64,000 bases of DNA. Origin: an uncultured Aquimarina sp. Its GTDB lineage: Bacteria; Bacteroidota; Bacteroidia; Flavobacteriales; Flavobacteriaceae. The notes beneath the pieces were generated by a model. That model was not told where the DNA came from. It did no database searches and saw only the letters and a list, made by a program, of their open reading frames with translations. Positions 27,136-35,544 of this stretch are shown here, piece after piece. The translations under genes were made by a program, and so were the position numbers. Each line of letters opens with the position of its first letter. The first letter of the stretch is position 1. The stretch is taken from the NCBI GenBank assembly GCA_947498705.1, contig CANMLW010000001.1, forward strand, positions 310,001-374,000. Reading direction: 5' to 3'.

Positions 27136-27205
27136 CATCCATCCCAATCTTCCTTCAAAGAAAGGAGTTTTAAGCCTCCCTTCAGAAGTTAGATTTAGAG
27201 GGATG
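27136..27205. repeat. Imperfect nested inverted repeat
   Basis: The gap 26914-27275 holds no gene. Inside it, CATCC...TCCCAATCTTCC (27136 on) is partly complementary to AGATTTAGAGGGATG (27191-27205), and the middle holds TCCTT/AAGGA and CTCCC-rich arms. It resembles degenerate copies of the CT-rich intergenic repeats seen in many flavobacteria; that link is from memory. Confidence 0.35.
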
Positions 27206-27275
27206 TAAACTGTATTTTCCTTAAAATGTATTTAATCTAAAATCTATTGATTAAAAATAACAAAGTAGGATTAGA

Positions 27276-27638
27276 CTACTCTACATGAATGAATACTTTA
27301 TTAACTATCTCCCAAGCATCATTTCTTTTAAAAAGAGATAAATAATCATAATAATTATAACCTAACATTGGCATATGTACTTTTACCATAGCTATTTTAT
27401 CGGTACTATCTATCCCAATGATTTTCATCTTGAAAACCTCGTTTACATCTTTTGGGCTTTTTCTGTTTTTTACACTTTCTAGATATTCTGTTACAGTTTT
27501 TACATAGTTAACCCCTTTGATATGCCCATGTATACATGTGTTTTTATAAAAACATGCTTTTAGTTTTATTACATCTCCATAAAAAATACCTTCAATGTAA
27601 TTATTAATTAGATCATTAATTTCTTCAATGTTCTTCAT
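27276..27638 (-). CDS. NTF2-like (SnoaL / lumazine-binding-like) protein
   Basis: 120 residues from the ATG at 27638, which lies 10 bases after the tautomerase stop; an in-frame ATG at 27680 would overlap that gene. The pattern INDLINNYIEGIFYGD...LKACFYKN...HGHIKG...VKTVTEYLESV, then strands ending WEIVNKVFIHV, is the cone-shaped NTF2-like fold of the Lumazine_bd_2 group. Such proteins bind small hydrophobic ligands or act as small enzymes. It is the third gene of a DoxX - tautomerase - NTF2 operon. Confidence 0.75.
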   Translation of the reverse strand: MKNIEEINDLINNYIEGIFYGDVIKLKACFYKNTCIHGHIKGVNYVKTVTEYLESVKNRKSPKDVNEVFKMKIIGIDSTDKIAMVKVHMPMLGYNYYDYLSLFKRNDAWEIVNKVFIHVE

Positions 27639-27648
27639 ATATATTGGA

Positions 27649-27843
27649 TTATTTGTTAATTTCTGATGATTGTTTTCCATTAAATCCCCAGTTTTCAAAA
27701 GGTATTTCATCTATTACAATATGTGTAGTTTCGGGACTTTTGTCTAAAACGTTAACTAATAATTGAGTTACTCCTTCGATTAAAAGTCTTTTTTGTTCTT
27801 TTGTTACATTGGTTTCTGTAACTTTTATATTGATGTACGGCAT
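27649..27843 (-). CDS. 4-oxalocrotonate tautomerase family protein
   Basis: 64 residues from the ATG at 27843. Processing of Met1 leaves the catalytic Pro (MPYINIKV), the hallmark of this family, and the length fits the 62-70 residue subunits. Members use the N-terminal proline as a general base on enols, or as a dehalogenase. It lies between DoxX and an NTF2-like gene in a small redox or stress operon downstream of a Crp-type regulator. Substrate unknown. Confidence 0.85.
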   Translation of the reverse strand: MPYINIKVTETNVTKEQKRLLIEGVTQLLVNVLDKSPETTHIVIDEIPFENWGFNGKQSSEINK

Positions 27844-27881
27844 AATTTGTTTTAATGATTTTAAAATTTGAGTTTTAAGAA

Positions 27882-28298
27882 TTAATCCCATTTCGAAGTG
27901 GTTGATACTGCATATTTTCCTGCTCCCAAGAAAAAGATGACTATAGTACCAAATAGATATAAGCCTTGTAGTTCTATTCCCCAACCTCCAAATTGATTTA
28001 GGGTGAAAATATCTGCTGAATGCGCTAATAGAATAGCAATTAGCATATTACATCCTAAAATTAAACTTGCTAATCGTGCTCTCCAACCAATGATAATTAG
28101 TATTGGTGCTATTATTTCGCCTATAAAAACCGAATATGCAACAAAATCTGGAATACCAATATCGTTTAGTAAACTTTTGATGAATGAATAATTAGAGGTG
28201 AAATTTACAATGCCGTGTAATAAAATAAGAATGCCAATACTTAGCCTTTGTAAGAGTAATCCGATATCCTTGTTTTTAAATTTTTCTAAAGTGTTCAT
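27882..28298 (-). CDS. DoxX family membrane protein
   Basis: 138 residues from the ATG at 28298, with four transmembrane helices. RLSIGILILLHGIVNF near the N-terminus, FVAYSVFIGEIIAPILIIIGW in the middle and the hydrophobic C-terminal helix are the DoxX pattern. DoxX-type proteins are linked to quinone- or thiol-related redox steps and to stress resistance. It is the first gene of a three-gene operon, and a perfect Crp-type site lies 83 bases upstream of its start. Confidence 0.85.
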   Translation of the reverse strand: MNTLEKFKNKDIGLLLQRLSIGILILLHGIVNFTSNYSFIKSLLNDIGIPDFVAYSVFIGEIIAPILIIIGWRARLASLILGCNMLIAILLAHSADIFTLNQFGGWGIELQGLYLFGTIVIFFLGAGKYAVSTTSKWD

Positions 28299-28380
28299 AT
28301 CATTTAATTTTTTAAAATTATTATGATACAAATGTCAAAAAAGGGTAGGAGGGGCCACAGGACCATTGTCACTATTTATT

Positions 28381-28396
28381 TGTGATAAATGTCACA
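28381..28396. promoter_or_regulatory. Crp/Fnr-type operator TGTGA-N6-TCACA
   Basis: TGTGATAAATGTCACA is a perfect two-fold Crp-type site. It lies between the Crp/Fnr regulator gene (28414-28977) and doxX, at about -85 from the doxX start codon. A weaker second copy, TGATACAAATGTCA, lies at 28324-28337. The regulator's recognition helix SRETLSR keeps the R-E-x-x-x-R spacing that reads this half-site in E. coli Crp. Confidence 0.6.
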
Positions 28397-28413
28397 CGCT
28401 AAAGAAATTTCTA

Positions 28414-28977
28414 TTACGAATTTAATCGACTTAATGTTTCTCTACTAACACCTAAATAGGAAGCTATAAGTTTTTTAGGTACTCTTTGAAAAAGTTTTGG
28501 ATATTGTTCTAGTAGTAATTGATATCGTTCTTTTGAAGAGTTTTTTAGTAACGATAAGATTCTGTTTTGAAGTGCTATTCTACCAAATTTACTTTTCTTT
28601 GCCCAGAATCGTTCCATTTTGTGCAATTCTCTAGTGAGTTTTTCTCTGTTTTCAAATGTTATATATAGTAGCTCACAATCTTCTATGCAATCAATATTGA
28701 TTTTTGATTTAGATTGTTTTACAAAAGACTCATAATCAGTTATCCACCAATTTTCCATTCCGAACTGTAAAATATGTTCTTTTCCGTTTTCATCCAAATA
28801 GTAACTTTTTAAGCAACCTTTTACTACCCAATATTCCTTATCAGCAGTTTCACCTTCTTGTAAAATATATTGATGTTTACGTTTCGTTGTTTTTTCGAAA
28901 TGACTCAAGATAAAATCAAACTCTTCTTCTGTTAGCTTAATTATTTCTTCAATATGTTGTTTTAGGGGATGTTTCAT
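28414..28977 (-). CDS. Crp/Fnr family transcriptional regulator
   Basis: 187 residues, a typical short Bacteroidota Crp/Fnr protein. Cyclic-nucleotide-type beta roll: QEGETADKEYWVVKGCLKSYYLDENGKEH. C-terminal helix-turn-helix: KKLIASYLGVSRETLSRLNS, ending right after the recognition helix. The usual phosphate-binding Arg-Ser pair of cAMP binders is not evident, so the effector is unknown. Together with the TGTGA-N6-TCACA site just downstream it probably controls the doxX - tautomerase - NTF2 operon and perhaps its own readthrough. Confidence 0.9.
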   Translation of the reverse strand: MKHPLKQHIEEIIKLTEEEFDFILSHFEKTTKRKHQYILQEGETADKEYWVVKGCLKSYYLDENGKEHILQFGMENWWITDYESFVKQSKSKINIDCIEDCELLYITFENREKLTRELHKMERFWAKKSKFGRIALQNRILSLLKNSSKERYQLLLEQYPKLFQRVPKKLIASYLGVSRETLSRLNS

Positions 28978-29040
28978 TTAATTGTTGGCAACGTCTTTCT
29001 GTGTTCAATTTACCTACCAAAGATGACAAATGATCTAAAC

Positions 29041-29163
29041 ACTTCTTAAGTTTGAAAAGATAGTAAATTTAAGAAGTTATCAGAAAGAATAAAAGAGAGG
29101 ATTACGATTAGATTGCAAATAGAAGTTTCAAACTTCGTCAACATAGATAATCCTCTCTCTTTT
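29041..29163. repeat. Nested inverted repeats
   Basis: Three structures in the gene-free stretch 28978-29342. ACTTCTTAA (29041-29049) pairs with TTAAGAAGT (29070-29078). AAAAGAGAGGATTA (29091-29104) pairs with TAATCCTCTCT..TTTT (29148-29163) apart from two extra bases. Inside the second, GAAGTTT (29122-29128) and AAACTTC (29130-29136) form a perfect 7-bp stem with a one-base loop. It looks like a decayed mobile-element end or a complex terminator. Confidence 0.45.
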
Positions 29164-29263
29164 CTACCTTAATTTTGTGTAATTATGCGAGGTTAAGGTT
29201 TGATTTTATATAGTTGTGATATGTTTAGACCATTCCTTTAGTAGCTTAAGTAACGATACGATC

Positions 29264-29325
29264 TATTACGGGATTGATATTTCAAAAAACGTTTTGAAAT
29301 TATAGACTCTTTTGGAAATCACTAA
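29264..29325 (+). pseudogene. Possible IS110-type transposase N-terminal scrap
   Basis: In + frame the bases read YYGIDISKNVL and, after a one-base shift, EIIDSFGNH before a stop. GIDISKN is the start of the DEDD (RuvC-like) domain of IS110-family transposases, where the first Asp is catalytic. Only about 20 codons remain, so this is a fossil at most. Confidence 0.4.
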
Positions 29326-29342
29326 CAATTATATGTTTATTT

Positions 29343-30188
29343 TCAGGTGTTTATGTTGTTTTTAACTTGACTCCAAACCCCAGTTTTAGCAGTTTCTTCT
29401 GCATATTCTAAAAATGTTTTTGCCTTTCTACCTAAAACTTGCTCTATATTATTAACAACCTGTTGGTTTTTTGGGTTAGTTAATACATGACTAAATAAAT
29501 AATCTATTAACCAAACAACATCATTTGGTATTTGCATTTTTTTCATGCCATCTATATATTGTTCTAATGTGATGTCATAAAAATTTAAATCTCTGTTGCT
29601 GGTCTTTGAAATGATGTTAATGATATCCTTAAAAGTAATTAATTCTGGTCCTGTTACCTCAATGATCTCACCATTATATGTATCATCCAATAGAACATTG
29701 GCAGCAACTTCGGCAATATCATTGGCATCTACAAATGGAATTAAAACATCAGACATGGGTAATGCTACCTCACCCGATAGAATAGGTTCTAAAAAGAAAC
29801 TTTCGCTCCAATTTTGGTTAAACCAAGAAGCTCTAACTATGGTATATTGCATCCCAGAATCCATTACAATTTTTTCACAAGCTTCTGCTTCGGTTTCACC
29901 TTTTCCCGAAAGCAAAACTATTTTTTTTACACCAAGTTTTTTAGATAAATGAATTAAACTCTGTATAGCTTCTTTTGCTCCAGGAACAGCCAAGTCTGGA
30001 TAATAGGTAACATACATTTTTTCAATACCGTTTAAGGCATTTACCCAAGTATCTTTATTATCCCAATCAAAGCTTGGAGATGCTTGCCTTGAGCCAATTC
30101 TAGGTTCAATGCCTTTATTTTGTAATTGTTCTACAACTCGGCGACCAGTTTTACCGGTTCCTCCAATAACCAAAATGTTTGTTTTCAT
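29343..30188 (-). CDS. NAD(P)H-binding NmrA-like oxidoreductase
   Basis: 281 residues of the atypical short-chain dehydrogenase type. The Rossmann loop is VIGGTGKTGRRV (GGTGKTG at 9-15), followed by the second strand RIGSR with an Arg suited to NADPH. IVRASWFNQNW and PFVDANDIAEVA are typical of the NmrA/HSCARG group. Such proteins sense or use NADP(H), and some are quinone reductases. It is the last gene of the AraC - DUF5367 - DUF1772 - NmrA group on the - strand. Confidence 0.88.
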   Translation of the reverse strand: MKTNILVIGGTGKTGRRVVEQLQNKGIEPRIGSRQASPSFDWDNKDTWVNALNGIEKMYVTYYPDLAVPGAKEAIQSLIHLSKKLGVKKIVLLSGKGETEAEACEKIVMDSGMQYTIVRASWFNQNWSESFFLEPILSGEVALPMSDVLIPFVDANDIAEVAANVLLDDTYNGEIIEVTGPELITFKDIINIISKTSNRDLNFYDITLEQYIDGMKKMQIPNDVVWLIDYLFSHVLTNPKNQQVVNNIEQVLGRKAKTFLEYAEETAKTGVWSQVKNNINT

Positions 30189-30199
30189 AATGTGTTGTT

Positions 30200-30685
30200 T
30201 TAAAATGTTTTTTGAATAAATGATGCTATAAGTAATAATACGAATGAAATCATACCAGAAATAGTTCGAATGCTATGATAATGATTCCATGTACTTTCAT
30301 AATAGGTCCTGAAATTTTTTAACTCTAATGCACTAAATTTGGTAATATTGAATGCATCTAATTTGTTGTTTAAAGTAACATTGCCAAAGGCAGTAACTCC
30401 AAAAGTGCCAATTAGATAAATGATTGCTGATGCCAAGACCAGCCAAAACACAGGTTTGTTATTAAATTGCACATAAGTGCTTATAATCAATGTAATCAGG
30501 CTTCCGAAGAATACTATAAAGAATACAGGGTTTAGGATTTCTCTGTTAATGTTTTGCATGGTTTCTAAGTAAGTAAAATCACTTACTTTTTTCGTTCCTA
30601 ATATGACCGAAACTGACCAAGAGAGGAAAAAACCTGCAGAAAGTGCATTCAATAAAACAGTTGTAAAGAAAATAGCGTTTTTCAT
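30200..30685 (-). CDS. DUF1772 / anthrone-oxygenase-like membrane protein
   Basis: 161 residues with four transmembrane helices. The pattern LLNALSAGFFLSWSVSV, QNINREILNPVFFIVFFGS and NYLDAFN-like NNKLDAFN fits DUF1772 (anthrone oxygenase family). It overlaps the preceding membrane protein gene by four bases (ATGA) and is 11 bases from the NmrA gene. Probably a small cofactor-free oxygenase or redox partner in the same pathway; the substrate is unknown. Confidence 0.8.
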   Translation of the reverse strand: MKNAIFFTTVLLNALSAGFFLSWSVSVILGTKKVSDFTYLETMQNINREILNPVFFIVFFGSLITLIISTYVQFNNKPVFWLVLASAIIYLIGTFGVTAFGNVTLNNKLDAFNITKFSALELKNFRTYYESTWNHYHSIRTISGMISFVLLLIASFIQKTF

Positions 30686-31074
30686 ACTTTTAATTTTTGA
30701 GTTAAATGGTTCCCGTAATACAATACAATGAAGTAAAACTCAACTACTATGGTATAAAACATAGGGTCTCCGAAAAAAATCGAATAGCTACCACCGTTTG
30801 GAATTATAAATACAGGAACTGTTATCAATGTATCTAATGTAATAGCTACGATTACAAACGTAAGTGCCAGTATAGATGGTTTTAGAAACCCATTTTTATA
30901 GAACAAATAAGTTCCAAAACAAGCATTAGGAATAATGACTAATGCAAGTACGATATTGGCTTGTTGCTCTGGATTTTCCAGAATGCGAACATAAAACGAT
31001 GCGAGGTAAAAGCTAACGCCTAAAATCCAGACTAAAATGGCGCATACAATGCTAAGTAGTTTATTATGGATCAT
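30682..31074 (-). CDS. DUF5367-like membrane protein
   Basis: 130 residues from the ATG at 31074 with four transmembrane helices, small loops and no charged core. The order of helices and the conserved LDTLITVPVFIIPNGGSY segment resemble DUF5367, a small Bacteroidota membrane family without known role. First gene after the AraC regulator; its stop overlaps the next start (ATGA). Confidence 0.65.
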   Translation of the reverse strand: MIHNKLLSIVCAILVWILGVSFYLASFYVRILENPEQQANIVLALVIIPNACFGTYLFYKNGFLKPSILALTFVIVAITLDTLITVPVFIIPNGGSYSIFFGDPMFYTIVVEFYFIVLYYGNHLTQKLKV

Positions 31075-31127
31075 AATCTTTGATTTTAAATTATGATACA
31101 AATCTATAGCTGTCGTGAATCAGGGAC

Positions 31128-31164
31128 TTATTTAGAAAGAATTATGATTTATTCGAAAAGAATT
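31128..31164. promoter_or_regulatory. Two direct repeats with 21-bp period, AraC-type operator candidate
   Basis: TTATTTAGAAAGAATT (31128-31143) and TTATTCGAAAAGAATT (31149-31164) differ at three positions and start exactly 21 bases apart, two helical turns. This is the usual geometry for an AraC-family dimer or two monomers on one face. They lie in the gap between the AraC gene and the DUF5367 gene, upstream of the latter on the - strand. Confidence 0.5.
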
Positions 31165-32015
31165 TATACTTGACTAGGTCTATAACCAAACTTTTTTTCA
31201 AAGGCATTAGAAAAAGAACCTAAACTATCATAACCCACAGCCCAAGCAGCCTCTTGAATGGTCTTTTGCTCATTCTTAATTAGATTATAGGCTTTCTTTA
31301 AACGTTCATTCTGTAGGTATTTAAACACCGGAACGCCAAATTGCGCTTTGAACTCTTTTTTGAGTTTATTGGTATTGGTTCCAATTTTATGGGCAAGTTC
31401 GGTTAAGGAAGGTGGGTTTTCAAAATCGGACAATAAAATTTCTTGAGCTAGGTTAATTTGTTTAAGTTTTGCCGTATCTATTTTGGTGGATTGTTGACTT
31501 GCTAATTGCCCAAAATAATGTGAAAGTAAAGCGGTCATATGGCTTTTGTAGAACATCATTTTAATTTCACCTTCATAAGAATTACTGAAGAATTGTTCTA
31601 CCAATAGAAACATTTCTGGAGTCATCTTAAATACAGGGCCTTCTACATAATGATCTTTTGGGTGTACCAGTTGCGACAAAAACTGTTCTAAAAATTGTCC
31701 TTCTCCATTGGGTAACTTGTCTAAGTTTTTAATGGCGGTTGCTATCACCAAGCATTGTAACGGCTTTTGGTCTGAAACATAATGTTCGAACTCTACCTTT
31801 TCATCAGCATAAAATGAAAGAACCATACCTTTAGTATGTTGAAATTCTTTTGTCTTGCCTTTGTATTTAATTTTAAGACTAACATCTCCTGCACCATAAA
31901 AAGCAATAGCGATAACAGGTTCGTCAAAATAACATGAGTCCACCAAAGTTTTATTGGTAGAAGCTTCTTCCAATAAAATTGTACAATCATTTATGTCTAT
32001 GATTTCGCGATTCAT
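31164..32015 (-). CDS. AraC family transcriptional regulator
   Basis: 283 residues. The C-terminal domain carries LTELAHKIGTNTNKLKKEFKAQFGVPVFKYLQNERL and the second helix-turn-helix ending SLGSFSNAFEKKFGYRPSQV, an AraC signature. The N-terminal half is a beta-rich sensing domain. It is followed at once by direct repeats and a membrane/oxidoreductase operon, which it probably regulates. Confidence 0.9.
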   Translation of the reverse strand: MNREIIDINDCTILLEEASTNKTLVDSCYFDEPVIAIAFYGAGDVSLKIKYKGKTKEFQHTKGMVLSFYADEKVEFEHYVSDQKPLQCLVIATAIKNLDKLPNGEGQFLEQFLSQLVHPKDHYVEGPVFKMTPEMFLLVEQFFSNSYEGEIKMMFYKSHMTALLSHYFGQLASQQSTKIDTAKLKQINLAQEILLSDFENPPSLTELAHKIGTNTNKLKKEFKAQFGVPVFKYLQNERLKKAYNLIKNEQKTIQEAAWAVGYDSLGSFSNAFEKKFGYRPSQV

Positions 32016-32111
32016 TCATTTACTGATTTTTCCTAATTACCTGCAACGATTGTATATGATGCGTAGCGATGAAAAAGAGTTGTAATTTAGATACTTTGTT
32101 ACCAGATATTT

Positions 32112-32476
32112 TTACGAATATAAATTTAAACTTAATATTTTACCAGTATCATCATAAAATAATACTGTATCATTTCCTTCAGTAAAAAATTCAAAACCAA
32201 CTATTTTACCAATTACCTGAAACGAATCTATATTTTTGATTTTTGGTTTATCATAATGGTTCAAAGCGCCTTTTAGGTCATCCGTGTTTTCATCATATAC
32301 AATTGTGCTTATTTCTTCATTATTCGACCAATCTCTATTACACTTCTAAAAGCCCCAAATTGATTATTAAGCTGAAAATTTAGCTTGTTTATAGCGAATT
32401 CATAAAATGTCTATAAATAATAATCTATATCAAAATCAAAAACTTCGTTAAATTCTGGATATGGTTTAATTTTCAT
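32112..32476 (-). pseudogene. Hypothetical protein gene with nonsense codon and frameshift
   Basis: From an ATG at 32476 the frame reads MKIKPYPEFNEVFDFDIDYYL, meets TAG at 32411-32413, continues as TFYEFAINKLNFQLNNQF and GAFRSVIEIG, then shifts frame near 32330 to WSNNEEISTIVYDENTDDL and VGFEFFTEGNDTVLFYDDTG before a natural stop at 32112. All parts have normal protein composition and fit one gene of about 120 codons. Two independent lesions make it a clear pseudogene. The parent family is a short acidic Bacteroidota protein without known function. Confidence 0.7.
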
Positions 32477-32556
32477 TTATATAGTTTTTTTAATTTGTGG
32501 CTAGCGTTCTGGCTATACTGCGCTTTAATTCAGTTTAGGTTTGTTGGTACCAGTTT

Positions 32557-32934
32557 CTACTTTTTTTCTTCACGTAAAATTTTTTCCATTTTACGACCTC
32601 TTGCCAATTCATCAATCAGCTTTTCCATGCGCCTGCATTTTTTATACACTTCAAAATCATCCTCTATTTCTTCAATTCTATACCCACAAACGACTCCTTT
32701 AATCAAGTGTGCGTTTGGATTTACTTTAGCTTTTTGAAAAAATGTTCTAAACGTTACTTTTTCATCAATAAGTACTTGTAAAGTATCTTGATCAAAACCA
32801 GTAAACCATGTAATTACTTGGTTGAGTTCTTCTTTTGTTCTACCTTTTTTTTCTAATTTACTCAGGTAAAGTGGATAAATGGATGCAAATATCATATTGG
32901 CAACCTTTTCATTTTTTTCGGCAGTAACTTTCAT
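32557..32934 (-). CDS. DUF2200 family protein
   Basis: 125 residues. IFASIYPLYLSKLEKKGRTKEELNQVITWFTGFDQDTL is the hallmark of DUF2200, a widespread small cytoplasmic helical family; the C-terminal segment IKGVVCGYRIEEIEDDFEVYKKCRRMEKLIDELARG completes the domain. The function is not established. Transcribed alone, with a pseudogene downstream. Confidence 0.85.
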   Translation of the reverse strand: MKVTAEKNEKVANMIFASIYPLYLSKLEKKGRTKEELNQVITWFTGFDQDTLQVLIDEKVTFRTFFQKAKVNPNAHLIKGVVCGYRIEEIEDDFEVYKKCRRMEKLIDELARGRKMEKILREEKK

Positions 32935-33131
32935 CTTTATTCAATTTTTTAATTGATAGGTAATTAAAAAGGTATAATAGTAATTACTATTTAATTCTAG
33001 ACGGTTCATACAAATCTAAGAGATTTCTAATAAACCTAAAATTATAAAGTATCATACCAAGTTTGATATTTTTGAAGGAATGTCTTAATCTTCTAATAAA
33101 ATAAGTAACCTTTATATATTTGTTGAATAAA

Positions 33132-33164
33132 AAAAGGTCCAGAGTTACAAACCCTGGACCTTTT
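33132..33164 (-). terminator. Rho-independent terminator
   Basis: AAAAGGTCCAG (33132-33142) and CTGGACCTTTT (33154-33164) form a perfect 11-bp stem with an 11-base loop. Read on the - strand it is followed by a T-run, 27 bases after the beta-helix gene stop. The symmetric A/T flanks may also stop transcripts from the other side. Confidence 0.85.
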
Positions 33165-33190
33165 CGTCTTAATAACAACAAAAATGATTC

Positions 33191-35170
33191 CTAGTTACAA
33201 GTATTGTTGCTTATAGTAATATTAGTTCCTCCAGATGTTTGATCAATACAATCCAAGTTGCTACCGATTACTTTGATTGTATTGGATTGTATTGTTAGAT
33301 TACTACAACCTTCTTTTATTCTAATTGCATCTTGCCCTGTTGATTCTATATTATTACCAGATACGCTCATATTTTTGGCATTGATAAATATGATACCTTC
33401 TTTTGTTTGATTATTCATAAAGTCTATACCATTAGAACGACTAAATGTTCCAGAATTTGCAAGTTGATTATTTCTTACTGTTATTTTGAAATTTTCTGCT
33501 TCTACACCTTCATTTACTGCTACGAACTTAAAACTTTCACGAGCCACATTTTTTAAATTGTTTTCATAAATATTTACATTTTCCATAGTAGTTAGGTTCC
33601 CAAAAATACCGATACTATTACTTACAGTACTTGTAAATGTATTATTATAGATTTCATAATTTTTGATGTTTTTTGGTTGTATACCAATACCAAAATCTAT
33701 AATATTATTTCCATAAATTTCTGTATCCCTTTGGTAAGCAGCAATAGCAACGTTATATCCTTTTATTGTATTATTAGAAATCACATTGTTGTAAGTATCT
33801 TTGGCATCAGGGTGCCCTGTTACGATACCAGCACTACTTTTGTTATTGGGATTAGCTGTCAATTCGTTATCGGAAATTGTGACATTGTATCCTGCACCTA
33901 TTGATATAGCTTTTTCAGTTTTATTATTTTCTATAGTAACATCATGTCCAATGGCAACTATAAATGATCCATATTTACTATCTTTTTCTACATTGTTTCT
34001 AATGGTGATATGATGTGCATCTTCATAAAATACTAGCTCACCATTTACAGATGCCCTATATGCTTCAATATCAAGAGCAAAACCAGGGGCTTTCCCTTCA
34101 GAGTTAGGAAGGTCGATACCTGCCCTCAAAAATGTATTTTTGTCGATATCAATATCAAACCCATCTGTTATAGACACATTATTTCGTCTATTACTATCAA
34201 ATATACAATTGGTTACTTTTATATTTTTTGATGGTACATAACCAGCTTCAAAAGTAAATCCAATACTGGCTATATCCAGACCATCGCCCATACCATATTT
34301 CATAGTAACACCATTAACCTCTACATTATTAGCTCCATGAATCATCATTACATGTCCAAATGCATGTGGCCCCGGTTGAGAATGATCATCATGTTTTAAG
34401 CGGTCACCAATAAGAATCCCTCCATAAACCTTACTATTAGATACTTCACGTATTGCTAATAACACATAGTTTTTTCTACTATTGGGTTGCACTCTTAAAA
34501 CTGTATTATCAGTCATTTTGAGTACAAAATTAGAAGGAACGTTTATAGCTTCAAGTGATGGATAAAAATTTTGATTGGTAGTGGTACTTGTTACAGTAGC
34601 AACTTCAAAATAGGCATCAAGTTTATCTATTTCAAAGGTGGTTGCTCCTAGTTTTTTTACAAGATTCATTGTGTTTTCTAGTCGTGTATTATTATTTAAA
34701 GCATTTTCTTTATTAGTTACACCTTCTACAATACCCCATCTGGATCCGTAAAATTTAAAAACAGGACTTTCCAAAGTTACGTTACCCGTCACCGTAAGGT
34801 CAGAGCTTAACAATCTACCATCGATGGAACCCCCAGAAAAAACTAGTTTACCACCGCCAACAATATCTCCTCCTTCAAACTCTACTTTTACATTAGAAGG
34901 TAATGTTACTGTAGCACCATTCAAATCGAGAACACAATTTAAGATAATGGTAGAGTTAGCAGCAACATTGGATAAATCAAAAGCACACGGAGTTGTGATC
35001 ACATTTTCGGGTAAGTCTGGTGTAGTCTCATCACCAGAATTTTCATCATCTGTAGGATTTTCTTCAGATGTTTCTTCAGTTTCAGGAACTAATTCGTCTA
35101 CACTTTCTTGATTACAGGAGTATAAGCAGAAAACAAAAAAGAAAAGTAGCACTATTGGTATTCTTTTCAT
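33191..35170 (-). CDS. Surface lipoprotein with right-handed parallel beta-helix
   Basis: 659 residues. Lipoprotein signal with LYSC (Cys19), then an acidic, low-complexity linker (about 20-55, rich in Glu/Asp/Thr), then beta-helix coils to the end with repeated N-x-I/V-x-N and YNNT/ISNNT-type turns. Such helices belong to pectate-lyase-like or glycan-binding and epimerase-like proteins. It lies head to head with the polysaccharide operon at 35545, sharing the 374-base spacer, so it may bind or modify the same surface glycan. No catalytic residue set for a lyase can be picked out with confidence. Confidence 0.85.
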   Translation of the reverse strand: MKRIPIVLLFFFVFCLYSCNQESVDELVPETEETSEENPTDDENSGDETTPDLPENVITTPCAFDLSNVAANSTIILNCVLDLNGATVTLPSNVKVEFEGGDIVGGGKLVFSGGSIDGRLLSSDLTVTGNVTLESPVFKFYGSRWGIVEGVTNKENALNNNTRLENTMNLVKKLGATTFEIDKLDAYFEVATVTSTTTNQNFYPSLEAINVPSNFVLKMTDNTVLRVQPNSRKNYVLLAIREVSNSKVYGGILIGDRLKHDDHSQPGPHAFGHVMMIHGANNVEVNGVTMKYGMGDGLDIASIGFTFEAGYVPSKNIKVTNCIFDSNRRNNVSITDGFDIDIDKNTFLRAGIDLPNSEGKAPGFALDIEAYRASVNGELVFYEDAHHITIRNNVEKDSKYGSFIVAIGHDVTIENNKTEKAISIGAGYNVTISDNELTANPNNKSSAGIVTGHPDAKDTYNNVISNNTIKGYNVAIAAYQRDTEIYGNNIIDFGIGIQPKNIKNYEIYNNTFTSTVSNSIGIFGNLTTMENVNIYENNLKNVARESFKFVAVNEGVEAENFKITVRNNQLANSGTFSRSNGIDFMNNQTKEGIIFINAKNMSVSGNNIESTGQDAIRIKEGCSNLTIQSNTIKVIGSNLDCIDQTSGGTNITISNNTCN

Positions 35171-35352
35171 GTTGGGGGAAGTTTATTTGGATTGGTTTTT
35201 TATATAAAATTCAAATATTGATATTATATATATGTTATTTCATACATTTATTCTTCGAAAACGTGGTTTCATCGATCATATTGTATTTTATGACGATTAA
35301 TTGTGTTAAACTTTTCTTAAATTAAATTTTTGACATCCAGATAATTAAATAG

Positions 35353-35372
35353 TTACGGGATATCCATAAAAA
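35353..35372. promoter_or_regulatory. Palindrome-like motif shared with the spacer at 51512
   Basis: TTACGGGATATCCATAAAAA here matches TTACGGGATTTCCGTAAAAA at 51512-51531 at 18 of 20 positions. Both lie in divergent spacers that start a polysaccharide operon (173 and 258 bases before the + strand gene). The 374-base spacer 35171-35544 otherwise holds promoter-like elements only. Confidence 0.5.
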
Positions 35373-35410
35373 GCATATTGTTAATTGCTTTTTTTTATAT
35401 TAATCAGAAA

Positions 35411-35497
35411 TATGTTTGTGATAAATTCAATAATGTTTTTTGAACAATAAAAAACCGATTAATTTATTACTTGAGCAAGTTATAAGTTATAGATTTG
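35411..35497 (+). promoter_or_regulatory. Candidate promoter(s) of the second polysaccharide block
   Basis: Two TAnnTTTG boxes are seen: TATGTTTG at 35411-35418 with TTG at 35385-35387 (spacing 23), and TAGATTTG at 35490-35497 with TTG at 35471-35473 (spacing 16). The second is 47 bases before the glycosyltransferase start. Both fit the Bacteroidota sigma consensus loosely. Confidence 0.4.
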
Positions 35498-35544
35498 TAG
35501 TATAATTTTAAGAAATTAATTACTGGTATTTTTAAATTTACACT

